Shown here piece by piece: positions 1 to 9,446 of a stretch of 46,062 nt of DNA. The DNA is from Pirellula staleyi DSM 6068 (GTDB lineage: Bacteria > Planctomycetota > Planctomycetia > Pirellulales > Pirellulaceae). The notes beneath the pieces are model-generated. The model searched no databases. It was not told the DNA's origin and saw only the letters and a list, made by a program, of their open reading frames with translations. The stretch covers positions 1-46,062 of the forward strand of contig CAMBSL010000012.1 in NCBI GenBank assembly GCA_945870455.1, in the 5' to 3' direction. The first letter of the stretch is position 1; each line of letters opens with the position of its first letter. The position numbers and the translations under genes are program-made.

Positions 1-1101
1 GGCTGGCTGCGTTGAGCCGTTGTTTGGCGAACTTGAATAAGTGGGTGGGCCAATGGGAGTCACCGAGGTCGCGCCAGGAACATAAGGTGGTTGCATAGGA
101 GCCGCGATCGGATTGCAGTTGCCATTGGGGCAAGCATTTCCAGTAGGCGACCAAGCTGCCGTAGGAACGACACCCGACCCAACGCTTTGATTGGACCAAT
201 TCATGGCTGGAAGGCTGGTCGCGTAGCCTGGATTCTGAACAACGGAACCGTTGTAGTTTGGCTGCGAGGGGTAAATCGGTAGGCCAGGCGATTGCGGATT
301 GTAGTTCATTGTGGTTGTGGGCGGCGATGTTGCAGGCATGCCTAACGAACTACCAGATGAACCCATCGGCGCGAACGCATTTGGCTGACCATTCATGGGC
401 ATACCAACAGTTGGCACGTTCTGAAAGGGTTGTGCAACAGGAGCATACGCGTTGTTGACAGCTAAACCGGTTGGATTGTATCCTGGGCTAGTGATGGCAG
501 GCCAATTGTTTGCTTGCGATCCATACGTGCCTTGTAACGGTCGCGGGGCGATGACCGGCACCCGTTGAGCTTGATACTGATAAGATGTGCAGGGCTGGAG
601 GCTTGTAACCGTCGTGCCGTACCGCGGATCAAATGCGGTCACTGGTCGGTAGTAGGTCACAGGCGTCCGAGACCATTGGGTATCATAAGCTGCTGTCGGC
701 AGAGAACCCGCAACGGTTTGAGGAAAGCCTGGAGCGACCGAAGGGGCGTTGTTGGTTGGCGGCATCGCCCCAGCATAGTTGCCATACCCAAGTGTTTGGT
801 TTGTCGCTTGTGCAGGGTACTGGGGGGCATAGTTGGGGTATTGAGCAACATAGGAGGGAGGGCTGTAGGCGGGCAGTTGACTGCCGGCATTGGCTGCATA
901 GCTCGGTGGTACATACCCGGCGCTTGGCATAAGAGCGGTTCGCCCGTTGACTGGCACTGGCGGCCCAACAGGAACCGCTTGAGCGGGACTCCCCCACAAG
1001 CAGGAATCGCCCCATGGGCTTGCTTGGCTGGATTGAGCGTTGGCAGACGCAAAGCTTGCGGTTACGCTGATCGCCAGCAGGCGTTTAATGGATGGCTTCA
1101 T
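1..1101 (-). CDS. Secreted Pro/Tyr/Asn/Gln-rich low-complexity protein (partial, C-terminus beyond window)
   Basis: Manual reverse translation from CAT at 1099-1101 gives MKPSIKRLLAISVTASFASANAQSSQASPWGDSCLWGSPAQAVPVGPPVPVNGRTALMPSAGYVPPSY..., open for 367 codons to the window edge with no stop. N-terminal signal peptide. Absent from the ORF track because it has no stop in the window. Confidence 0.8.
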   Translation of the reverse strand, partial: MKPSIKRLLAISVTASFASANAQSSQASPWGDSCLWGSPAQAVPVGPPVPVNGRTALMPSAGYVPPSYAANAGSQLPAYSPPSYVAQYPNYAPQYPAQATNQTLGYGNYAGAMPPTNNAPSVAPGFPQTVAGSLPTAAYDTQWSRTPVTYYRPVTAFDPRYGTTVTSLQPCTSYQYQAQRVPVIAPRPLQGTYGSQANNWPAITSPGYNPTGLAVNNAYAPVAQPFQNVPTVGMPMNGQPNAFAPMGSSGSSLGMPATSPPTTTMNYNPQSPGLPIYPSQPNYNGSVVQNPGYATSLPAMNWSNQSVGSGVVPTAAWSPTGNACPNGNCNPIAAPMQPPYVPGATSVTPIGPPTYSSSPNNGSTQPA

Positions 1102-1195
1102 GGCGGACGAATTCCTAGTTGTGGACTAGATGGCTTCACCAAACCGAGTTGCAGGGGATGGAGCTCATGACAAAGGTGCATCCATTTGATGCCAT

Positions 1196-2263
1196 ATGCC
1201 CGGCAGAGGTCAACCTAAACTTGACTCTATTTTTCGTAATTGGTCTTTAGAAAATCATTCCGATTCCGTTCGTATCGATCCTAACCATTGCAACGAGACC
1301 CAAATGGGCAAGCCCTCTTTACAAAAAGTTGCGATTCCGAGGCACAATCCAAAGTGGGACATCTGGTCATATCGGATAGGCTGCCCAGTTTGGGGATGTC
1401 GCAATTGGGGCGAAATCATCTACCCAAACGGCACTCCATCCGAGGACTATTTGCGTTGGTACACTCGCTTATTTCCAACGGTGGAAGGAAACAGCACATT
1501 TTATGCCGTGCCACCGAAAACAACATTTGAAAAATGGCGTGACGCGTCCGCAGATACGTTTCAGTTCAGCTTCAAGTTCCCGCGGAAAATCTCGCATGAA
1601 CTCAAGCTAACGCGATGCGACGACGAGCTGAAGCAATGGCTTGATTGCTTATCTGTATTGTATGAGAGCGGACGACTTGGCCCGACGTTCCTCCAGCTCG
1701 CCCCGTCATTTTCTTTCGCCCATTGCTCCCAGCTTGAACTTTTTTTGAAGCAGTTGCCGCGTGGATGGCCCTGGGCTGTTGAAGTGCGACACCAAGATTG
1801 GTTTGATAACGGAGTATGCGAAGCCAGACTAGATGATTTGCTGAGACAGCATCGCATTGACCGCGTACTTTTCGACTCTCGCCCACTCAATTCAAATTCC
1901 GCATCGGACGAAACGGAGCAAGCGTCACAAAGCAGAAAACCCAAGAGCCCGTTTCGAATTACGGTCACCGGCAAACGGCCTATGGTTCGACTGATAGGAC
2001 GCAACAAAGCCGCCGAAGTAACGAATTACTGGGAATCCTGGGCCGAGCAGATTGCAGAGTGGATATGCGATGGTTACCAACCGTGGATATTCACCCATGC
2101 GCCGGACGACAAGTTCGCTCCAGGTTTGGCGAGATTGCTTCACGAGTTCGTAAGGTTGCGTCTGCCCGATTTGGCTGAGTTGCCGGGATTAAACTCGATC
2201 GATCTGGCGGGCATCGTCGGCACGAACGAAGAACCAAAAATGAGACAACTGCCGTTGTTTTGA
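1196..2263 (+). CDS. DUF72 (YecE-like) domain protein
   Basis: ORF 355 aa with IGCPVWGCRNWGEIIYP...YLRWYTRLFPTVEGNSTFYAVPPKTTFEKWRDAS...FQFSFKFPRKISHEL, typical of DUF72. Exact start uncertain. Confidence 0.85.
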   Translation: MPGRGQPKLDSIFRNWSLENHSDSVRIDPNHCNETQMGKPSLQKVAIPRHNPKWDIWSYRIGCPVWGCRNWGEIIYPNGTPSEDYLRWYTRLFPTVEGNSTFYAVPPKTTFEKWRDASADTFQFSFKFPRKISHELKLTRCDDELKQWLDCLSVLYESGRLGPTFLQLAPSFSFAHCSQLELFLKQLPRGWPWAVEVRHQDWFDNGVCEARLDDLLRQHRIDRVLFDSRPLNSNSASDETEQASQSRKPKSPFRITVTGKRPMVRLIGRNKAAEVTNYWESWAEQIAEWICDGYQPWIFTHAPDDKFAPGLARLLHEFVRLRLPDLAELPGLNSIDLAGIVGTNEEPKMRQLPLF

Positions 2264-2309
2264 AGGCTGTCACGGCCATTCGATTCAAGTCTCTGGCTCG
2301 ATAACCGCG

Positions 2310-2849
2310 TTAGCCTGCGCAGAATGTGGTTGTCGATTTGACGATCGAGCAATCATCAGGGAACGTGTGGAAAGCCTGTATCGATAGCTGACGGTCCATT
2401 TCTTCCACGTGCATGAAGCTGACAGCACCAAATGCAATTCGTCCGCTCGAATCAAATGAGTGCACCAGTTCATTTTCGCACTGGCTGGATTGGAGTTGAT
2501 TGTGCACCATCCAAAACATGTCCGTTGAAACATGCTCTAGCTCATACTGAGCGTGATACGAGACACCGAGTTTACCTTCGATCTGCTCCAGCCCTTTACC
2601 CTTGAGATTCGCTCCGACGATTCGGCGTTTTTGAGGCAATAGTTGGTGAGCTGAACAAACAACCTCAGTCATGACTACCGATCGACTATTGAACGTGACC
2701 ATGTGGCCATCGCTTGTGATGTCGATTTTTGCCGAGTACTTGCTTCGCTCAATGGTTCGACTTCGATGGATACTGAATAGCTCAGGATGAATCGATCTTC
2801 CAAAAACGTAGAAAGCATGTTCGGCAACAGTCGGTCGAATCGATATCAC
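2310..2849 (-). CDS. DUF2617-like protein
   Basis: 179 aa; IRPTVAEHAFYVFGRSIHPELFSIHRSRTIER...VSYHAQYELEHVS...LVHSFDSSGRIAFGAVSFMHVE...QAFHTFPDDCSIVKS resembles DUF2617 from memory. Confidence 0.7.
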   Translation of the reverse strand: MISIRPTVAEHAFYVFGRSIHPELFSIHRSRTIERSKYSAKIDITSDGHMVTFNSRSVVMTEVVCSAHQLLPQKRRIVGANLKGKGLEQIEGKLGVSYHAQYELEHVSTDMFWMVHNQLQSSQCENELVHSFDSSGRIAFGAVSFMHVEEMDRQLSIQAFHTFPDDCSIVKSTTTFCAG

Positions 2850-3020
2850 GAGAGGTAACCTTGCTTTGTGGGATTAGAGGTTGGATGAGGGGGCGGGATT
2901 ATAGTCCCAGAATTATGTCTTAACCAAGATCAACTTTGCAACTTTTTCAAATAGTTTCTTTTTCCACAAACTCTGGGGAGTGGTGTTGACATGCGCGTTG
3001 AGATCGCTTTTTGTCGAGCA

Positions 3021-3062
3021 GCAGACTTGGTTATGCAGACTTGGTTATGCAGACTTGTTTAT
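3021..3062. repeat. 14-bp tandem repeat, 3 copies (gcagacttggttat)
   Basis: gcagacttggttat gcagacttggttat gcagacttgtttat read directly. Confidence 0.9.
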
Positions 3063-3256
3063 ACTGGTCGGGAGAGGCTCCAGTCGAACCAACGCCAAGT
3101 GGGGATGGAGCCTCGCGCCTCGCACTCTCAATGGAAACGACATGATGCTTGTTTGAAACCATCCGCCTGAGTGATCGGATCGAATTGAATCTGGTATCAT
3201 CCTAGGGTTAGGCAAAACCCTACCACGAAGAACTCCAACTACGAAGATGACAAACC

Positions 3257-4747
3257 ATGAATGTGGTGATGGCTGCAGCGGAAGCGATTCCATTTGCAAA
3301 AACCGGTGGGCTTGCGGACGTATGCGGTTCGCTACCAATCAAACTCGCGGAGCAAGGACATCGTTGCAGTCTTTTTATACCCGCGTACAAACGTGCGCTT
3401 CACAGCGGTTTACCAATCTCGGATACGCATGTTTCGTTTGTCGTGGATTTAGCTGGCAAGCTAATGTCGGCTCGCATCCTGAAGACAACTCTCGGAAACG
3501 GCACCGTCGATGTCTACTTGGTGGACCAACCGCTGTACTTTGACCGAGAACAACTCTACGGAGATGAACATGGTGACTTCCGCGACAACTCCGAACGATT
3601 CAGCTTTTTTTCAAGATGTGTTGTCGAATCGATTGAACGATTGCGGTTGCCTGTGGATATCATCCATTGTCACGACTGGCAAGCGGGTCTGATTCCCGCA
3701 TACCACAAAACCAATTTTGGAAATCTCCAATGGTATGGCAACGCGGCCTCAGTGATGACCATTCACAACATGGCATACCAAGGTCGCTTCTGGCAGTACG
3801 ACATGAATCTAACGGGATTGGATTGGCGGTACTTTAATTGGCAGCAAATGGAGTTTTTTGGCGACTTGAATATGCTCAAAACAGGAATTGCGTTCGCAGA
3901 TGTCGTTACGACCGTGAGCCCTTCCTATGCCAAGGAAATTCAAATGCCAGCCCATGGGTGCGGACTGGACGGTGCCCTCAGAGCCAAAGGAAATCGATTA
4001 TCGGGGATCGTTAACGGCGTCGACTACAATGTATGGGATCCACGGATTGACAAGAACGTCGCGAAGAACTTCGGCCAAGAAAACTGGAGAGAAGGAAAAA
4101 TCGCCTGCAAACAAGATCTGCAACGCGAGTTCAGATTGCCCGACCGAGCCGACGTGCCGCTTGTCGGTCTGATCGGGCGACTCGCGGAACAAAAAGGCTG
4201 GGATCTTGTCAAACCATTGCTCGAAGCAATCGTGGACACGGCGGACATCCAGTGGGTTATTTTGGGAAATGGTGAAGCGCGTTTTGCAGACGCGCTCATG
4301 GAATTGGCGCGAAGACGTCCCGACAGAGTGGGGGTGCGGTTGGAGTTTTCGGATTCATTGGCCCACAAAATCGAAGCCGGAAGCGATATGTTTCTTATGC
4401 CGAGTCGATACGAACCTTGCGGCTTGAATCAGTTGTACTCATTGCGATACGGAACAGTCCCCATAGTCCATGCTACTGGAGGTCTAATCGATACTGTCAA
4501 CAACTACAGCGATGCAAGCGCTGCCGTGGGTGTTGAGAACGGGTTTTCGTTTCAGAATTACGATCTTGATTCGCTCAAACAATGTGTCCTGAGAGCCGTT
4601 GATATTTACTCGCGTGAACCTCATGTTTGGGATAAACTAGTCGGAACAGGTATGTCGCAGGATTGGTCATGGACCAACAGCGCTACCGCTTACGAATCCG
4701 CGTACCGACGTGCTCGCGAGCTAGCAGCAATCGATGGTAGGCTCTAA
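3257..4747 (+). CDS. glgA: Glycogen synthase (ADP-glucose type, GT5)
   Basis: MNVVMAAAEAIPFAKTGGLADVCGSLPIKLAEQGH (KTGGL motif), GLIGRLAEQKGWDL, PSRYEPCGLNQLYSLRYGTVPIVHATGGL. Confidence 0.95.
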   Translation: MNVVMAAAEAIPFAKTGGLADVCGSLPIKLAEQGHRCSLFIPAYKRALHSGLPISDTHVSFVVDLAGKLMSARILKTTLGNGTVDVYLVDQPLYFDREQLYGDEHGDFRDNSERFSFFSRCVVESIERLRLPVDIIHCHDWQAGLIPAYHKTNFGNLQWYGNAASVMTIHNMAYQGRFWQYDMNLTGLDWRYFNWQQMEFFGDLNMLKTGIAFADVVTTVSPSYAKEIQMPAHGCGLDGALRAKGNRLSGIVNGVDYNVWDPRIDKNVAKNFGQENWREGKIACKQDLQREFRLPDRADVPLVGLIGRLAEQKGWDLVKPLLEAIVDTADIQWVILGNGEARFADALMELARRRPDRVGVRLEFSDSLAHKIEAGSDMFLMPSRYEPCGLNQLYSLRYGTVPIVHATGGLIDTVNNYSDASAAVGVENGFSFQNYDLDSLKQCVLRAVDIYSREPHVWDKLVGTGMSQDWSWTNSATAYESAYRRARELAAIDGRL

Positions 4748-5915
4748 AGAACCGACGATTGTCATGAATGAAACTCGATACGACTGGTTGTCTGATAGAT
4801 GGGTAATCTTCGCTCCCAATCGTGACGAACGCCCCAATGAGTTTGGTCCGACGAAAAAAGCTTTACCAAAAGAACATTTGGCATGTCCATTCTGTTCTGG
4901 CTCCGAGCACGAAACCCCCGAGCCAACGCTTGTTTTGCCGGAAATCGATTTCGACGAAACCTCTATGAATCGCAAGGCCGACCCAGGCAAACGGATCGCA
5001 CCGGCTTGGCAAGTCAGGGTTGTTCCAAACAAGTTTCCAGCGATACCTCGTTTCTCAAACGAGCATGTTGATGGCGTTCGCGAGATGTCTTCCATCGGCG
5101 AAGCATATCACGGCGAAATGTCCGCGAACGGCACGATGCGTAATCGGCAACAGTATCCACCACGCCAATCGCAGATGCTGGCAGCCGATCACTTGTTCCA
5201 AAAGCACATGCCGAGCGGAGCCCACGAAGTCATTATTGAGTCCCCAACGCACATTGACAGCATTACCTCGTTACCGGCTGATCATATCGCGATCATCTTC
5301 GAAGCGTACCGACGACGTCTGAATCATTGGCGAGCCCAACGCGATCTCAAATACGCGTTGATATTCAAGAACTATGGAGCGGATGCTGGCGCGTCACTTT
5401 ATCATTCCCACAGCCAGCTTATCAGTCTGGACTTTGTCCCGTGCGACATCGAGCGGACAAACGACCGAATGACTTTGTACCATCAACGATTTGGGAGCTG
5501 CTATATTTGTCATCTTGTGGCGGAGGAGGACGAACGCCAAGAACGGATTTTGTATTCTTCTGAGAATTTCGTAGCGATGTGCCCGTTTGCATCTCGGTTT
5601 CCTTACAGCTTCTCGATTATTCCTCGAATGCACCGAAGCCGATATGAGGAGATTGGGCAGGGCGAACTTCACGAACTCTCCTTGGCCGTGAAAGCTACAC
5701 TCTCCGCCTTGGAATCAGCTCACCCATCCGCAGCGTATAACTTCGTTTTGCAAACGAGTCCGTTCCAAGGTGGAAATGAAGAGTCCTTTCACTGGCGATT
5801 GCGAGTCATTCCAAGGCTGAGCAAGATTGCAGGATTCGAATGGGGTTCCGCTTGCTTCATCAATACAGTCACTCCAGAATACGCAGCGCGTGTGCTCCGC
5901 GATCATTTGGAATGA
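4734..5915 (+). CDS. galT: Galactose-1-phosphate uridylyltransferase-like (HIT superfamily)
   Basis: TRYDWLSDRWVIFAPNRDERPNEF, CPFCSGSE, RVVPNKFPA, GASLYHSHSQLISLDFVP. ORF overlaps glgA by 14 nt; alternative ATG at 4764. Confidence 0.85.
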   Translation: MVGSKEPTIVMNETRYDWLSDRWVIFAPNRDERPNEFGPTKKALPKEHLACPFCSGSEHETPEPTLVLPEIDFDETSMNRKADPGKRIAPAWQVRVVPNKFPAIPRFSNEHVDGVREMSSIGEAYHGEMSANGTMRNRQQYPPRQSQMLAADHLFQKHMPSGAHEVIIESPTHIDSITSLPADHIAIIFEAYRRRLNHWRAQRDLKYALIFKNYGADAGASLYHSHSQLISLDFVPCDIERTNDRMTLYHQRFGSCYICHLVAEEDERQERILYSSENFVAMCPFASRFPYSFSIIPRMHRSRYEEIGQGELHELSLAVKATLSALESAHPSAAYNFVLQTSPFQGGNEESFHWRLRVIPRLSKIAGFEWGSACFINTVTPEYAARVLRDHLE

Positions 5916-5919
5916 AGCC

Positions 5920-7251
5920 ATGAAGTGGGACTGGTCTATTGATGGATGGATCATCGTGGCGGGCGCCCTGTGTGCGATCGCTGCGTCGTTGCTTGGGAAC
6001 TTTCTAGTTCTTCGACGTCTTAGTCTGATGGGAGATGCGATCAGCCATTCGGTTTTGCCGGGGATTGCAGCCGCTTTTCTTTTCACGGGACATCGCGGTT
6101 CTTGGGTGGTTTTGATGGGCGCCGCTGTCATGGGACTCGTCACCGTATGGCTTACGGAATTCGTTCGCAAGGTTGGCAAAGTCGAAGAGAGCGCGTCGAT
6201 CGGCGTTGTCTTTACGTCGTTGTTCGCTATCGGCTTAGTGATGATGGTTCGGGGAGGAGACAAGACCGACTTGGACCCTTCATGCGTTCTCTACGGAAAC
6301 CTTGAAACGATTATTCTCGATACGGTCGCCACTCCGCTGGGAAACGTTCCACGCGTGGTTTTGACACTGATGGGAATTTGCGTACTCAATGCAACCGCCA
6401 TTGTCGGGCTTTACAAGCAATGGCAGCTCTCGACCTTCGACCCGCTTTTGTCGCAAGCGCAGGGCATTCACCCAACGTTGTTTCATTATATTCTGGCATC
6501 CTTGGTAGCCATCACATGCATTGCAAGCTTCGAAGCCGTCGGCAATATTTTGGTGGTTGCGATGTTGGTCGTGCCCGCCGCCACGGCCTTTTTATTGTGC
6601 AAAAGACTGAGTTCGATGATCGTAACCAGCGCGTTGGTCGGCGCCGTTTCGGCAGTCGCTGGCCATTTGCTAGCGATATCGGTGCCGGTTGCATTTGGAT
6701 TGCGATCGGTCAATTCGGCTGCCATGATTGCAGTAGCTTGCGGTTTTTTTCTTGTCTTGGCAGTCTGCGTTAGCCCCAAAGCGGGAGTCCTTAGTCGATG
6801 GATCTCAAGTGGCCGCATTGCCCGCAAGATATTGGGGGATGATGTGTTGGCGCTGTTATATCGCCGAGCGGAAACATGGCCATCCTCTAGTTTCCAGGGA
6901 ACGACCGGGCCGGAGTTTTCGCTTTCGGAAACTGCCCTCAAACTTGGAGTTTCTCGTAAAAAGATGCGTTCGGTCGCGAATGAATTGGTACGACTCGGTT
7001 GGCTCAATTCGTCGTCATCCACGATTGCCTTGACCGATGATGGTCGGCGTGTCGCGCAAAATTTGGTTCGTTCCCATCGGCTTTGGGAGCAATACATGTC
7101 GGTCGAAATGAATGTGAGCGATTCACGCTTGCATGCACAAGCGGAGTCGTTGGAGCACTTTACAAGTCCGTCGATGCGTGGCAAGCTAGATGCCGAAACC
7201 GGGCAATCGGCGTTAGACCCGCACGGACGAAGTATACCACCCGAAGGCTAG
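5920..7251 (+). CDS. Metal (Zn/Mn/Fe) ABC transporter permease fused to C-terminal DtxR/MntR-like regulator domain
   Basis: N-terminal ABC-3 permease (LLGNFLVLRRLSLMGDAISHSVLPGIAAAFL). C-terminal wHTH plus LVRSHRLWEQYM...LHAQAESLEHF...DPHGRSIPPEG typical of DtxR. The ORF track extends to a TTG at 5827; ATG at 5920 follows the galT stop. Confidence 0.85.
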   Translation: MKWDWSIDGWIIVAGALCAIAASLLGNFLVLRRLSLMGDAISHSVLPGIAAAFLFTGHRGSWVVLMGAAVMGLVTVWLTEFVRKVGKVEESASIGVVFTSLFAIGLVMMVRGGDKTDLDPSCVLYGNLETIILDTVATPLGNVPRVVLTLMGICVLNATAIVGLYKQWQLSTFDPLLSQAQGIHPTLFHYILASLVAITCIASFEAVGNILVVAMLVVPAATAFLLCKRLSSMIVTSALVGAVSAVAGHLLAISVPVAFGLRSVNSAAMIAVACGFFLVLAVCVSPKAGVLSRWISSGRIARKILGDDVLALLYRRAETWPSSSFQGTTGPEFSLSETALKLGVSRKKMRSVANELVRLGWLNSSSSTIALTDDGRRVAQNLVRSHRLWEQYMSVEMNVSDSRLHAQAESLEHFTSPSMRGKLDAETGQSALDPHGRSIPPEG

Positions 7252-7262
7252 CGAATCGTTGA

Positions 7263-8345
7263 ATGGTTGACTCACTTACCAAAATCAAGTGGCTTGGGAG
7301 AATTGTTTTTGCCGTCCTATTTGGCCTGGTCCCCTCGTGCCCGCATTTGCAAGCGCAGACGGCCCAAAAGGACGAGGACAATGAATCCGATCAAGAAGGG
7401 TACGATTTGAAAAAAGACGCCAAACCATGGAATATCCAACTCGCCACGCTTGGAGGCAAACAATTCTGGACGGATCACCGTTGGTGGAATGGATATCGCG
7501 TTCAATTCAATAGCACGCTCGACCACTGGCGACTTCTCGACCCTAAGTCGGTTCGAAGAGCTTGGGGTGGACAGCAGGCCATGCTAGAAGAATTGGATCG
7601 CATCGTTAAGACCACGACGCCATCGACGGAGACTACGGAAGTTGTTTTGCTTGTGCACGGATTGATGCGCTCGGCGGAAAGCATGAAGCCGATCGAGACA
7701 GAGTTACGCCGGGTAGATGCGCAAGCCAATACGATTGACCCAACAAACCTAGTGCATCGAACGGCGATACTCTTTTCGTACGCAAGCACACGCGATCCAA
7801 TATCGACTCATGCTGCGGCCTTGCGTGAATTGGTGGAAAATCTGCCCGGCAAGCCTCGCATCAGTTTTGTTGGGCATAGTTTGGGAAATATTGTTTTTCG
7901 TCATGCGATTGGTGACTGGCAAAGGAATGGAGACCCGTGTCAAGTTCTCGCGAGACTCAATCGCGCAGTGATGCTTGGGCCACCCAACCAGGGTTCGGCA
8001 TTTGCCAAGAGTCTTTCGCGTTTAGGCCTTTTCAAAATCATCACGGGTAATTCGGGCATGCAGCTTGGTCCAGCATGGGAAGACTTTGGTCATGCACTCG
8101 GCACCCCCCCATGCCCGTTTGCGATCGTGGCTGGAAATATATCGAAGAGCCCTATTCAGAACCCGCTTTTAACTGGAGCAAGTGACGGAGTCGTTACCCT
8201 AGAGGAAGCGACATTGGACGGGATGGCCGAGATCGTACAGGTTCCCGTGCTTCATTCCTTTCTTATGAGTGACACAACGGTCGTGAAAGCAGCCGTATCA
8301 TTTCTCTCCGGTACGGGGCTGAATGTGGCGCTCGAACGAAAATAA
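7263..8345 (+). CDS. Secreted alpha/beta hydrolase (lipase-like)
   Basis: Signal peptide; VVLLVHGLMRSAESM and ISFVGHSLGNIVFRHA (GxSxG), C-terminal catalytic His region plausible. Confidence 0.8.
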   Translation: MVDSLTKIKWLGRIVFAVLFGLVPSCPHLQAQTAQKDEDNESDQEGYDLKKDAKPWNIQLATLGGKQFWTDHRWWNGYRVQFNSTLDHWRLLDPKSVRRAWGGQQAMLEELDRIVKTTTPSTETTEVVLLVHGLMRSAESMKPIETELRRVDAQANTIDPTNLVHRTAILFSYASTRDPISTHAAALRELVENLPGKPRISFVGHSLGNIVFRHAIGDWQRNGDPCQVLARLNRAVMLGPPNQGSAFAKSLSRLGLFKIITGNSGMQLGPAWEDFGHALGTPPCPFAIVAGNISKSPIQNPLLTGASDGVVTLEEATLDGMAEIVQVPVLHSFLMSDTTVVKAAVSFLSGTGLNVALERK

Positions 8346-8397
8346 TCGGATTCGAGTTGCCCCGCGACTCACACACAATAAAAAAAGAACGACTGCT

Positions 8398-8697
8398 ATG
8401 AAAACAAAATGGATGGAGCACGAGGATGCGAGCAACAAGGACATTCGAGACGAAATCCTCCGAATGTTGCTGATGATGAAGGGGGGAGAGAGTATCTGCC
8501 CATCGGATGCGGTCCGCGGGTTTAGTCAACGCTGGCGTGAGATGATGCCAGCTGTTCGCGAGGTGGCAGCGGACATGGTCCGAGACGGCTCCATCGAGAT
8601 CATTCAGAAAGGTGAAGTCGTCGACATCGAAGAACGAAATATTGAATCGATTAAAGGCCCTATTCGATTGCGGTTGGTCAAGCGAACTGTCGAATAG
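8398..8697 (+). CDS. DUF3253-like protein
   Basis: MKTKWMEHEDASNKDIRDEILRMLLMMKGGESICPSDAVRGFSQRWREMMPAVREVAADMVRDGSIEIIQKGEVVD...GPIRLRLV matches the DUF3253 pattern. In-frame ATG inside the ORF that starts at 8323. Confidence 0.75.
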   Translation: MKTKWMEHEDASNKDIRDEILRMLLMMKGGESICPSDAVRGFSQRWREMMPAVREVAADMVRDGSIEIIQKGEVVDIEERNIESIKGPIRLRLVKRTVE

Positions 8698-8764
8698 TTA
8701 GGTCCAACTGAGTGGCATAAGCCTCTAAGCACATCGGTATGAGTCTTCGAGTGAAACAAACTGA

Positions 8765-8839
8765 TAGCCGAAGGGCGATAGCCCCGGTTCTCGACGAATA
8801 TCGAGCAATTGGAAAACCGGGGCTATCGCCCAACGGCTA
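8765..8839. repeat. 25-bp inverted repeat (23/25 paired) in convergent spacer, with nested CTCGA/TCGAG
   Basis: Left tagccgaagggcgatagccccggtt (8765-8789), right aaccggggctatcgcccaacggcta (8815-8839); inner ctcga 8790-8794 / tcgag 8801-8805. Confidence 0.9.
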
Positions 8840-8925
8840 ATTGGGTTGAAAAACAGTTGCGGATGTGTTTAGCTTGCGAGGAATAATCACCGATGGCAAG
8901 TGCGGAAGCTTACCCCACCTCAATG

Positions 8926-9435
8926 CTACAAATGCATGCCGACGAATCCGCCTCGGGAGTCCAACGCCTTTTCCATCTCCTGCAATCTCTTTTTGGTTTG
9001 CTCCGGATCGCCGACGCCAATGTATCGATTGAATTCCACCAGCACCGCTTGCGTCACACTCTCTTCGAACCACTTCACCACATGCTGCTCAAGCCACGAG
9101 CAGGTTTCTTTTTCCAAATTGACCTTCAATGACGCTTGTCTGGCTCGGCTATCGGTTTCATCGGTAAAAACCACTCCTTCGAACCTAAACGCGATCATGC
9201 CATTGTTTGGATCGTTGGTGACGAAGAAACGACAGATTGCATTGTGTAGGAAATACGTGTTGTAGTTTCCGTGTTCGGCAATTGCAGCTTTGATCCTATC
9301 GTACTTTGCAGCCAGCGCAGGTGATGCATCCAGTGGCGGATCGAGCCTCGCCATGCTTCTAAGCGGCATGCAATCAAACGATATGTCCACGGGACGCAAT
9401 TTGTTTGCGTTTGTATCTGCTTTCGTATTGCTCAT
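8926..9435 (-). CDS. Hypothetical protein
   Basis: 169-aa ORF, 11-nt spacer to sucA stop, same strand; no family recognised. Confidence 0.65.
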   Translation of the reverse strand: MSNTKADTNANKLRPVDISFDCMPLRSMARLDPPLDASPALAAKYDRIKAAIAEHGNYNTYFLHNAICRFFVTNDPNNGMIAFRFEGVVFTDETDSRARQASLKVNLEKETCSWLEQHVVKWFEESVTQAVLVEFNRYIGVGDPEQTKKRLQEMEKALDSRGGFVGMHL

Positions 9436-9446
9436 ATTTTATTTTG

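Noticed and set aside
565-1170. 201-aa plus-strand ORF and other short ORFs in 1-1170
   Set aside because: Better explained by the 367-codon minus-strand open frame with signal peptide.
6486-7184. 232-aa minus-strand ORF inside the metal permease/DtxR fusion
   Set aside because: Antisense shadow; Ser/Arg/Thr-rich translation typical of reverse frame.
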